Shown one piece after another: positions 55,154-64,000 of a stretch of 64,000 nucleotides of DNA (positions are counted from its first letter, which is position 1; every line of letters begins with the position of its first letter). A program made the position numbers and the translations under genes. The stretch lies in the NCBI GenBank assembly GCA_031472005.1, contig PZJY01000013.1, positions 1 through 64,000 of the forward strand, read 5' to 3'. The stretch is from Tetracladium setigerum. Taxonomy: Eukaryota; Ascomycota; Leotiomycetes; Helotiales. The notes below the pieces were generated by a model that saw nothing but the letters and a program-made list of their open reading frames with translations, was not told where the DNA came from and did no database searches.

Positions 55154-56764
55154 ATGCACCCCACCATCATCCGTGAGCTGCAGAAATGCAACGACGATCT
55201 TCCCTTCCGAGCGAGGACCAACTTTGCGCATACCACTTGGGCGCGAACATTCCATTCTTCTCCCGAGCTCTACATCCAACCCGAATCCCTCCTTGAAATC
55301 GAGAAAGTTGTCAACCTTGCACGAACATGTCGTCGGCGCATTACAACAGTGGGGTGTGGACATTCCCCTTCCGATATAACTTGCACCTCAAGTTGGCTTG
55401 TCAATCTCGACAATTACAAGGAGGTGTTGAAGGTGGATAGGGAAAAGGCAGTTGTCGTGGTGCAGAGTGGAATCAGACTTCATGCGCTGAGTGAAGCGCT
55501 GGATCAGAATGGACTTGCGATGCCAAATTTGGGGAGTATAAATGATCAGTCCATTGCTGGCGCCATTTCGACGGGAACGCATGGAAGTACTCTACGGCAC
55601 GGACTGATCTCGAGCTCGATATTGTCGTTGAGGATCACTCTTGCGGATGGGAGGACGAAGTCGTGCTCTCCATCGGACAACCCAGACCTTTTCCGAGCAT
55701 CATTGATCTCTTTGGGCGCATTGGGAATCATCACGGAGATCACGTTTCAAGCTGTGCCTGCTTTCACTCTCGCGTGGAATCAGGTTGTCGATACTGATGT
55801 GTCGATGTTCAATGCGTGGAATAAAAGCCTTTGGACGCAGACGGAATTTGTGAGGGTGTGGTGGTTTCCATACACGAGAAGGGCTGTGGTCTGGACAGCA
55901 GAGAAGACCGACCTCCCACAAGTTGCTCCCGCGGGATCATACTATGATGCTTGGCTGGGATATCATGTCTATCACAACCTTTTGTACGTTGCGCAGTATG
56001 TGCCAAGTGTTTTGCCGTGGGTGGAATGGTTTGTGTTTGGAATGCAGTATGGGTTCAAGAATGGATCGACAGATTCCGCCATTCAACCTTCTCGCGAAGC
56101 TTTGTTGATGAATTGTCTGTACTCACAATTTGTGAATGAGTGGGCCTTGCCTCTGCACAAGGGACCAGAAGCATTGCGACGATTGAGCTCGTGGTTGAAT
56201 CATCTCACTCCAGAGGATCCGGACTATGTTCCTCATGGCATCCCCTTCTCGGCAAAGAACCTCTATGTTCACGCTCCTGTCGAAGTCCGAGTAACAGATA
56301 CCAGTAACTCTACCACGGCACGACCTTACCTTGATCCAACATGCGTCGACGAACCCACACTTTACTTGAATGCTACTCTCTACAGACCCTACAATCTCGA
56401 TCCACCTTGCCGCCAACGGTACTATGAGGGATTCGAGTACCTGATGCGAGAGCTTGGAGGAAAACCTCATTGGGCCAAGAACTTCGAGAGCAGCGCCAAG
56501 GAGATTGCCGGCATGTATGGAGAAGACTTGTCAGAGTGGAGGAAAATCAGACACGAGTCTGATCCCGAGGGAATGTTTGTCGGAGAGTGGCATAGGAGAT
56601 ATGTCATTGGGAATGAGCCAAGATTGGCTTTGGAGGAAAGCGAGGTCTCGAGGAGACAACTCTGGAGTGGAGGAGTCAAAATCACCGGTGCAGTATATGG
56701 CGAAGAGACTGGTCCCCTGAGTGGAACAATCAGCGAGGAGTCCTTTGTGCATGTAGAGGGCTGA
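55154..56764 (+). CDS. ALO1: D-arabinono-1,4-lactone oxidase
   Basis: Single exon, 536 residues. The N-terminal FAD-binding PCMH domain carries ESLLEIEKVVNLARTCRR and VGCGHSPSDI, whose His (about residue 70) is the covalent FAD site in relatives, then GLAMPNLGSINDQSIAGAIS and TGTHGSTLRHG. The C-terminal ALO domain ends with the HWxK-type active-site motif in GGKPHWAKNF. The enzyme oxidises D-arabinono-1,4-lactone to dehydro-D-arabinono-1,4-lactone (D-erythroascorbate) with H2O2 production, the last step of the fungal ascorbate-analogue pathway, at the mitochondrial membrane in yeast. It converges tail to tail with L-galactonate dehydratase, the stops 33 bp apart. Confidence 0.94.
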   Translation: MHPTIIRELQKCNDDLPFRARTNFAHTTWARTFHSSPELYIQPESLLEIEKVVNLARTCRRRITTVGCGHSPSDITCTSSWLVNLDNYKEVLKVDREKAVVVVQSGIRLHALSEALDQNGLAMPNLGSINDQSIAGAISTGTHGSTLRHGLISSSILSLRITLADGRTKSCSPSDNPDLFRASLISLGALGIITEITFQAVPAFTLAWNQVVDTDVSMFNAWNKSLWTQTEFVRVWWFPYTRRAVVWTAEKTDLPQVAPAGSYYDAWLGYHVYHNLLYVAQYVPSVLPWVEWFVFGMQYGFKNGSTDSAIQPSREALLMNCLYSQFVNEWALPLHKGPEALRRLSSWLNHLTPEDPDYVPHGIPFSAKNLYVHAPVEVRVTDTSNSTTARPYLDPTCVDEPTLYLNATLYRPYNLDPPCRQRYYEGFEYLMRELGGKPHWAKNFESSAKEIAGMYGEDLSEWRKIRHESDPEGMFVGEWHRRYVIGNEPRLALEESEVSRRQLWSGGVKITGAVYGEETGPLSGTISEESFVHVEG

Positions 56765-56797
56765 GTGGGATTCGATAACATGATGAATTAATTGAAT

Positions 56798-58265
56798 CTA
56801 AATCTTAATGCCTTCTAAAATTGGTCTGGCCTCTTCACTCTTCCACCATCCACCCTCGCCACCGGGGAAGCTGTACAATTCCATGCTTGCCTCCTTCATC
56901 TCAACACTGTAACCTGCCTCGGTTGGAGTCTGATAGTATCCTCCCTTGATGACACTTGGATGCTCAAAATGCTCGTGCAAATGATCCACATACTCCAACA
57001 CACTCAACTTTCCACTCACGCAAACATAGTCGATGGTGCTCAAGTGTTGTGTGTATTCTGGGAGACCAACTCCACCCGAGTGCGGTACAATTGGGACGCC
57101 GAATTTCTTTGCCATCAACAAAACGGCAAGAACCTCATTGACACCGCCCATTCTGCATGCGTCGATTTGGCAAATGTCAATTGCGCCGGAAGCGAGAAGT
57201 TGCTTGAAGATCACACGGTTTTGACACATCTCTCCAGTCGCCACACCAATGTTGTGTGGTTTCAAGGCCTCGCGGATTGCCTTGTGGCCGAGAATGTCAT
57301 CTGGGGAGGTGGGCTCTTCGATGAACCAAGGTTTGAATTCTTTGAGGTGTCCCATGTACTCGATAGCCTCAGGGACAGACCACACCTGTGCATATTAGTA
57401 AATGGCACGGAAAATCATGGTCAAAGTAGTACACACCTGATTTGCATCAACCATGAGGATGTTTCCCTGGTCATAGCCGATCACCTCTCGTGCGATGTTC
57501 AGCCTCCTCCTGTCCTCTTCCACATTGCCTCCGACCTTCAACTTGAAATGCTTGTAGCCTTGCCCCAGGGTCTCCCTCAATAAGGACTTCATCTTATCCT
57601 CTCCGTATCCCAACCAGCCTGCACTGGTGGTATATGCGGGCACCGCCTTGTTATCTAGCGCATCCTGTATTCTCTGGGCCTTGCCAGCCTCCTGTGCCTT
57701 CAACATCTCAATTGCCTCTTCGGGTGTGATGGCATCGGTGATGTATCTGAAGTCAATACACCTCACGAATTCCTCTGGTGTGAAATCGGCAACAATCCTC
57801 CAAACCGGCTTGTTCAGGGTTTTTGCCCACAAATCCCAGATAGCATTGACGACAGCACCAAGGGCCAGGTGGATCACACCCTTCTCAGGACCGATCCAAC
57901 GTAGCTGTGAGTCGGCAACCAAGTGGCGCCATGTCTGGCCCCAGTTGGCGACGAGGGAGGAGAGAGTGCGGCCAATAATTCGCTCGGCCACGTTTTCAAT
58001 GGCTTTGCAGACAATGTCGTTTCCGCGGCCAATTGTGAAGGTCTAGGGATGGTGGTGAGAAGGGATCGGGGAAAATGAATGAGAGTAATGGGGAGGAGGA
58101 ATCACGTACCATGCCGTGGCCTGAGAAAGTGGAATCCGTCTTGAGAATGCAGTAGGCAGCGGAGTAGTCACCGGCGGCATTCATGGCATCAGAGCCTGTC
58201 TTGTCGAGGGAGGTAGGGAAGCGCACATCTCGCGTGGTGAAGCTGGTGATGGTGACTTCTGCCAT
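56798..58265 (-). CDS. LGD1: L-galactonate dehydratase (enolase superfamily)
   Basis: Three exons, complement(56798..57385, 57437..58042, 58110..58265), all phase 0, give 449 residues, the length of Trichoderma LGD1/Aspergillus GaaB. It opens MAEVTITSFTTRDVRFPTSL. Mandelate-racemase-group features are present: acid-base Lys in FKLKVGG, metal ligands in ILMVDANQ, WFIEEPTSPDD and GVATGEMCQNR, and the base His in IVPHSGGVGLPEY. The enzyme dehydrates L-galactonate to 2-keto-3-deoxy-L-galactonate, step two of fungal D-galacturonate (pectin) breakdown. L-fuconate or related acid-sugar dehydratases are close alternatives, but overall match favours LGD1. Upstream is a long pyrimidine-rich leader. Confidence 0.92.
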
Positions 58266-59044
58266 GATGGAGTAGGGAGAATTGGGATTGTGAGGTCAAT
58301 TGGAGTGAAATTGAATGGTAGGGAGAGAGGAAGAGAAGAGGGAGAGAAGGGGGGAAGAGGAGAGATCTGAGAGACGGAAGTTTTATTATATATGGGAGAG
58401 AGAGAGAGAAGGAAAAGGAGCCGCCGGAAAAGAAATGGAGGGGCAGACGCTTTCAACTATATAAATACTTTCCCTCCTCTGTCGGACTTCATGGCTGGTA
58501 GGTACTCCCTCCTTCTATGGTCTATATTTCTATGGTGGGGGGCATGGCGGGGTGAGTTTAGGTGGGATGGAGGGGCAGCGTGCAGGCCACCTGATTGATG
58601 GATTAAATACCCGATTTAGCCGACACGCCCTAGCAGTGCCAATAGGTCATCTGTCCGCCGAGACTTAGAATGCTTAATCCTCAGGTTCCCACTTTTCCCC
58701 TGCTACTATGCGGATTGATCCAATTGGAGCCTCCCCGAGACTCGGATGTCTCCGGACGGACACCGACCGACCACGGAAAACCCACTCGGGAGACCGGATA
58801 AAAGCCGAGAATAAAAAAAAGGTGCACTGCCAAACCACATGTGCCAAATTGAAAATTGCTCGATAAATGTATCAACCTAGGTAGGTAGGTAGGTAGGTAA
58901 AGATATCTCGTTGAATAAATGCTGCAAGGTACACATCTAACTATGTCTAACTAATATACAGTAAGCTTCTTCACACGTTCAACACGCATTCAAAATTTAA
59001 TGCAGAAGGAATGGATGGATGGCAAGCAGAGACTAGGTAAGTAC
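58266..59044. promoter_or_regulatory. LGD1 promoter/leader with polypurine tract and TAGG microsatellite
   Basis: 58310-58430 is almost purely purine on the plus strand (GAGAGAGGAAGAGAAGAGGG), i.e. a pyrimidine tract upstream of the minus-strand start, common in strongly transcribed fungal promoters. A (TAGG)n microsatellite of five to six units lies at 58878-58900. No gene is supported. Confidence 0.5.
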
Positions 59045-60247
59045 TCACAACTCGTCCTTGGACTGGCCTTTCCTCTTTCCCTTGATAGTCGTCGTGACGG
59101 GAAAGTGTCCCTCCAGTTCCATCCACTCCCCAATGAACGCCGTTACCATCTTGCCCCAGTCCTCCACGGTGTCGGGATCCAGATGTTCGGCGTCGTCAGG
59201 TATGCCGCGATGGTTGTGCCATACTTCTGGGAATGGATTCGGGATGATGTGGAGCACTTCGACTCCACGTGCCATAAACGGAATGTGATCATCTTCCATG
59301 ATATTGGAGTTGTAGAAGTATTTGGATTCTTTCGCGCTCTCGGGGAGGTAAAGCGACTTGTGGTCGGCTTTGAACAACTTCAAATCGCGCATGCGAGTTT
59401 CAATGCTTGCCAGCCCCTGATACGCCCAGTGCGTGGTCCTGAAATATGAAGGGATGCTCGGTTGCTTGGCTCCCAGCAGGTCGAGGAGGAAGAAGAGAGA
59501 GATGGACGTCAGCGCGTTGGGGAAAGTAGAGAGTGGCTCGTGAGATTTGGATTCCCAGTGTTCTGCCAGCGACCTGAAGGATGTAAGTTTCTTGACCGCT
59601 AATCATCAGCCTGGAAGACACTACCTTGCACCATACAACGAATCTGTATCGGTCCAGCTCACGAATGCCTCCTCCCCGTCCAAGAACAGCAGTTGAACAC
59701 CCTTCTCTTCCTCCAATCCATGTGACCCTTCTGCTTCCATCGCCGCCCATTTCGCTGTCAAGGCCTCGTCCACACTCCTCGCCGCATGCAATATAATTGC
59801 AACTGGTGCTGCACTATCCGTTGCCCCGATAAAGCCAGCTGGCTCGACTTTACTGTCGAAATGTGCCACCACGGCCAATCGCCCAACGTCTCCAACCTTC
59901 GTCCATGGCGGATCGCGCGTGACGATGATGTTCACGAAAGGGACTTGCTTCGTTCCTGTCGCGGGCGTGGTCGAGGTGGAATTCTGGAACTCAATTGTCC
60001 ACTTGGGTAGATGGGTCTTGCACCAGTCAACCAGATGATGCTGCACTGCGATGGAACCTGGTGTTCCTGGGACTCGTGGAATGAGGATCGGTGCTAGAAT
60101 CGATCCGGTCTTGATGTCGAAATCTGCGCCCGCCTCTGGGATACTCTTGAGCGTTGCATCCGAGAGGGGAGCGTATGCGTGGGCGAGGCCGAAGATGAGG
60201 ACAAGCCCCGATATCAAGGCGCTGCGAATAGAGGAACCCATTGGCAT
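59045..60247 (-). CDS. Glutaminyl-peptide cyclotransferase-like M28 protein with C-terminal KDEL
   Basis: Two exons, complement(59045..59573, 59625..60247), intron 51 bp in phase 2, give 383 residues. A signal peptide (SALISGLVLIFGLAHAYA) is followed by a PGSIAVQHHLVDWCKTHLPKW segment and the M28/QC zinc motifs: AHFDSKVEPAGFIGATDSAA, LLFLDGEEAF and IMEDDHIPFMARGVEVLHII, supplying Asp, Glu and His ligands. The protein ends GKRKGQSKDEL, an ER-retrieval signal. Glutaminyl cyclases convert N-terminal Gln to pyroglutamate in the secretory route, so ER residence is coherent. Caution: the stop TGA lies inside GTGAGT, a perfect donor, so a further exon cannot be excluded. Confidence 0.87.
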
Positions 60248-60759
60248 GAGATATTATATGACCTTGGAAATAGATTTCACCTACTCCGTACAGTCATCAT
60301 TGAGAAGTGTAGCTTTCCGGCAGCTTGTTGTTGTCGAAATCGAGAGATTTAGATGCTTCTCGCTTTCAAGGTTTCAAGGACCAGGTGTCTCGACTGGACT
60401 GCGACAAGGGGACAAAGATCGCCGCTGCCGAGCCGAGAGCTGCTTTGTAGAGACCGTCTATTATGACCACCTGCAACATCACTACAGCCAATAATGTAAA
60501 GCGACATCATTGAACTACCTACCTGGCCTGTAAGTAGGATACCTTTGCCATAGAGAAATCTTAGCAATAAAAAAAAAATTCCAATTGAAAGCTCTCTTCG
60601 TAAGAACAAACCTGAGCTGTGTTTTGCACAAGAATTGCGTGATGGGCCAATGTCTCCCGTATTCGAGGTGCATTGCAATGCATGTTGTGAGTTTTCCGAA
60701 CAAACGAATTATAGGGGTTTCAATATCTTCATTCCTACTATGTTTCGGTGATGTTATCT
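60248..60759. other. Intergenic, 0.5 kb
   Basis: No gene supported; 5' region of the glutaminyl-cyclase-like gene and 3' region of RAD4, transcribed in the same direction. Confidence 0.5.
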
Positions 60760-63246
60760 CTACTCCGGAATGAAACCTCCTCCGCCATAATCCGAGAACT
60801 CCTCACTCTGGCTGCCTTCATCCTCATCTGTGGAAATAGAGACACCCTCCTCTCCTTCCGCTCCATACCCATCAATTCTTGACTTGATTCGTAATGATAT
60901 CAAAAGGTGCCTCCACATCTTCAAAGCTGCTACTGTTCGTAGTCTCTCCTCCTCCAAAGCCTGCTCATCCTTAAAGCCCTCGATCACTGCTGTAATTGCT
61001 TCGTGATATTCAGTGGCAATCACAACACCAGTCAGTCTTGCTGTGCCATGGCGACCTCGAAAGTCAAAGCCAGTCAAAGCATCTGAGTAGTCAATCCCCA
61101 ATATCCGACTCGCTCTGGAAGCTTCGTCACCTAGAATTTTTAGCCACGCTAGATTTTGAAGGTGTGAAACTCACTCTTAACATGGATTCCTCCCTCTGGA
61201 ACCATACTGGGCACAAAAATGTCGATATTTCCGAACGAGTTCTTCGGTACCCGTCCATCGACGACAGGTGGCGATCGATAAATTTCTGTTTGGTCGATGC
61301 TATATAGGTTTGTGCCAGCTCGTTCCTCATCTGCGTCATCCTCCAGTTTTGCTTTAGGTGGAACGACTTTGATGGGATGTTCTCCCATCTTCACCTCCCT
61401 CCCAACTCGATACCATGCATCTGCACTTTTGCCAACCTTCACATCCCGCCTTCGGTATACACTTTCCAACCTTTTACCTCCAGGCACTGTAGAGTCGCGG
61501 CTCGCAGCTACCTTGCCGATCTCCTGCATTCTCACAAGTACCTCGTTCCTCTTGAGATGTCGCTCCAAAGCATAGGTTGGGTGGTCCTTAAAATCTGCAA
61601 TGTTCTTTGGCATTGGCTCTCTTCCTTCAATAGCTGCCAATTCGGTGTCTTCAATTTGATCAACATCACTTAGCCATTCCCTAGAGTAAATGCGCATGGT
61701 TTTCCTCCACCACTTTGCGCCTTCGGCTGTAACATCAACTCGATTCTTCCGCGTCTTCGCGTTGAAGGATTTCGTATACCGCCTTGTCACGTCTTTTGCG
61801 CAGCCAGTGTCTTCAAAGGCAATCACGTATGTCATATTATTCTCCCGGTCAGCAATCGGTGGCTCAAAGACACGCGGTTTGGCGATCGAATTTGTGACAA
61901 GAGCATCAACAGGAAACCATTTCTGATGGGCTTCGTCAAATACCTCCACCCAAAAGACTGGATATGGTGACTCGGTAATCACTTTCTTCTTTGAAACAAT
62001 CGGTGGTGGCCGGGGGGTATTGATCTCGGGAAGTAAGTAATCAGCAGCGTTTGGGTGACCAAGTCGACGGCGTGGATTAGAAATATGATCAGCGGCCACT
62101 GGGCCATTGTGTCCCAATGCTGAAGAAGCTCTCATATCGACAGCTTCCTCGTTATCTGAAGACGGCCGTGCGACGGATTTTACTGCCTTGGGCATCGTAG
62201 GGCCTCCAGCATTGAACGAAAGAGGCTGAAGAGAGCAGACAAGACGAGCATCAACTCCAGCGCTTCTTAGAAGTGCGCAATAGAGCTGGGCCCCGACATC
62301 ACGAGAGCCTTCCAGGTGTTTCGCGGCATTTCTGAAGTCTGCTTTGTCGAAGACAGAATCAATATCACTTGGAAGTTTGTACTTTGTGAGTTAGGCAGAG
62401 GACGTAGTAATCCGATATGAAGAGACTCACATTCTGAATGTCTCGAGGGTCATCGGCCCATAGTGTCCTTCGCAATCCCCTTGCAGTGATGGAGAATTTC
62501 TTCTGCCACCTTGTTGAGACCATTTCAATCCCTCTCTTCAGCGATTCAGCTCGTCCAAATTGAGAGAGGTCGGATTTTGGCCTGAGGAACTGCAACATCT
62601 TCTTGTCGAGGAGAGGCTTCAATGTTTTCTGTACCTCGGAATCGTTGCACCACTTGTTCCTTCTCGCGACATAGGAGAGGAGACACAAGACGTGCATTTT
62701 GTGTATATCCAGTCTCAATGACCTCTCTGCTTTGGTAATCGCCTTCTTCCTGGGCGCGACTTTCACCTTGGGAGCAGGACGAGACGTGAGAGTCAACTCA
62801 AGATCTCCCCGGGGCGTTGACTCTTTGGCATGATCAAGATCGAGGTCGAAAGGATCCCAGGCAGCATCACTTGCTCCAGAGTCGTCATCCTCATTCTCAT
62901 CCTCATCCTCGTCTGAACGGTAAACCGTTTGCTCCAGTTTTGGAGGACCCATGGACAGATCTGAAATGTTCCCATGTAGGACATCTTCGAATTCAATGTC
63001 ATCCACGTCCTCCTCATCATCATGCTCTTGAGCCGTGGTTTCTGGCTTTTTCACCTTGGAAGTCGTACTTGAACTTGATGCTTCCTCGCCGCTGAGACGA
63101 CCCGTCTTCCTTCTCTTCAACGGGCGATCGGGGATTTGAGACAGTGCAGCAGGGAGGGCTTCCGCCAGCATTTCTTGATATACTCCTGCCACTCCATGTG
63201 GGTTTCTTGCAGCAGCGGCAGCTTTGACCCGTTTCTTTCCCGCCAT
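60760..63246 (-). CDS. RAD4: DNA repair protein Rad4/XPC
   Basis: Three exons, complement(60760..61130, 61175..62381, 62431..63246), with phases 0 and 1, give 797 residues. The N-terminus is basic then highly acidic (SDEDEDENEDDDSGASDAAW), followed by the transglutaminase-fold core (LRLDIHKMHVLCLLSYVARR, AAKHLEGSRDVGAQLYCALL, GVDARLVCSLQPLSF; YPVFWVEVFDEAHQKWFPVD), then the beta-hairpin domains BHD1 (HPTYALERHLKRNEVL), BHD2 (RRRDVKVGKSADAWYRVGRE) and BHD3 (SFGNIDIFVPSMVPEGGIHV, ALTGFDFRGRHGTARLTGVV). Rad4 with Rad23 recognises helix-distorting lesions in global nucleotide excision repair. Structure and length are normal; the gene appears intact. Confidence 0.95.
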
Positions 63247-63904
63247 GTCTGTTGCGATTGACAGTGAAGCATTCTACATGCTACAGGCCAATGATTCCTA
63301 AGCTTTCCTTTCAGAATCAAAAGTTTGATAGATCAAATAGAAATAATGAATGATTTTGGATTTTGGATTATTTTGGAACTTTTTTGGAACCTTTTTTTGG
63401 AGGCGCTTGTTTTGTTGACTCACTCCTGACGATCGTCGTCATATGTCACCGCGCCAGCATACGGAGGTAATCTTACCTTGGATTTTAAGCTTAATAGTAG
63501 GTTACGTAAGGTTTCCAAGTGCAACATAACACCAGAGGATTCCTCTTTCACCAAATTCATAAATCTACTCCGTAGGTAATATCATCATCTCCAGCGACCT
63601 CTATCTTTCGTCTCTCCTCTCGCTTTTCACCGCCATGAATAGTATCCGGCGATCCGTCTTAGATCCTTCTGCATTTGCTGTGAAACCAGCTTGACCTACT
63701 CCATCGCCGCGCCACCGACTGGTTTGCCAACAGCTACGAGTACGAGACCGCCCTGCAACGGTCGGCTTCACGGCTTCACGATTGACAGTTTTGCAGCCTC
63801 CCTTCTCGAGACTCGTCTTCTTGCAGTCATCTGCGCAAGCTTTCCCTTCAACCAAGATCGAGAATCGCGTTGTCTCATTACGAGATCTACGCTTCCCACT
63901 CAAT
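63247..63904. other. Divergent promoter region right of RAD4
   Basis: No complete gene. Contains T- and G-rich sequence (63360-63405) and a CT-rich leader near the window end. Confidence 0.45.
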
Positions 63905-64000
63905 ATGGCGCTCAACCCAACTCTCCAAGGTGAGACTCCTAATGGCAGAGAGAGCAGGATACCGGTTCTCCCCAAGACCTGTGATCTCTCCTATCTAGAT
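63905..64000 (+). CDS. Possible first exon of a gene running off the window
   Basis: ATGGCGCTCAACCCAACTCT encodes MALNPTLQ and is followed directly by GGTGAGAC, a donor-like site (intron starting about 63930). The upstream 60 bp are CT/A-rich, as in fungal leaders. Only eight codons are visible, so the product cannot be named and the call may be wrong. Confidence 0.3.
   Translation, partial: MALNPTLQGETPNGRESRIPVLPKTCDLSYLD

Noticed and set aside
63601..63975. Minus-strand 124-residue ORF at the window end
   Set aside because: Arg/Ser-rich composition without recognisable features, and it overlaps the likely leader of a plus-strand gene.
1..64000. CRISPR arrays, bacterial operons, riboswitches
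   Set aside because: Direct repeats found are tandem or LTR repeats without regular unique spacers, and the gene structures are eukaryotic.

Overview
The window reads as the left end of a chromosome of a filamentous ascomycete. It opens with CCCTAA telomere repeats. Gene introns are short (about 44-77 bp) with GTAAGT-like donors and CTAAC/CTGAC branch sites. The first 17 kb carries a strong repeat-induced point mutation (RIP) signature: few CA/TG dinucleotides, many TA, and stops almost only TAA/TAG. HET, STAND-type and fungal-kinase families are present. A Leotiomycetes-like fungus is my inference from gene content, not proven.

Layout. (1) 1-103 telomere. (2) 104-7785 is RIP-decayed subtelomere. 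It holds a 1,487-codon minus-strand relic (1314-5774) that stays in one frame from ATG to TGA but is broken by more than 30 TAA/TAG codons, plus a 222-bp in-frame duplication and a 171-bp direct repeat whose ten differences are all transitions. (3) 7791-15955 is a full-length Ty3/gypsy LTR retrotransposon on the minus strand: 299-bp LTRs, CTTAA target-site duplication, gag, pol with a C-terminal chromodomain. Between pol and the 3' LTR it carries a spliced gene on the opposite strand (8868-9716), now broken by six TAG/TAA codons. (4) 15961-17210 is more decayed sequence with a 27-bp minisatellite; it ends at a GC-rich block bracketed by interstitial telomere motifs. (5) 17.2-48.5 kb is an accessory region: ULD/STAND-N-like protein, P450, PhzF (frameshifted), secreted Cys-rich protein, PigL_N/STAND-N protein and an inverted fragment of a paralogue, YCII protein, HET protein, FunK1 kinase relic, CHAT-STAND relic, Zn2Cys6 factor, NCS1 permease, 2OG-Fe(II) oxygenase (frameshifted) and a broken HET gene. 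(6) 49-63.2 kb is conserved core: siroheme synthase (Met1/Met8 type), DASH subunit Spc19, Tpa1/Ofd1 prolyl hydroxylase, D-arabinono-1,4-lactone oxidase, L-galactonate dehydratase, glutaminyl-cyclase-like M28 enzyme and Rad4/XPC.

The gene set shows a gradient from repeat-dominated, through nonself-recognition and small-molecule genes with many pseudogenes, to housekeeping genes. Exon structures given here were derived by hand from splice motifs and frame continuity; no alignment or transcript was available.
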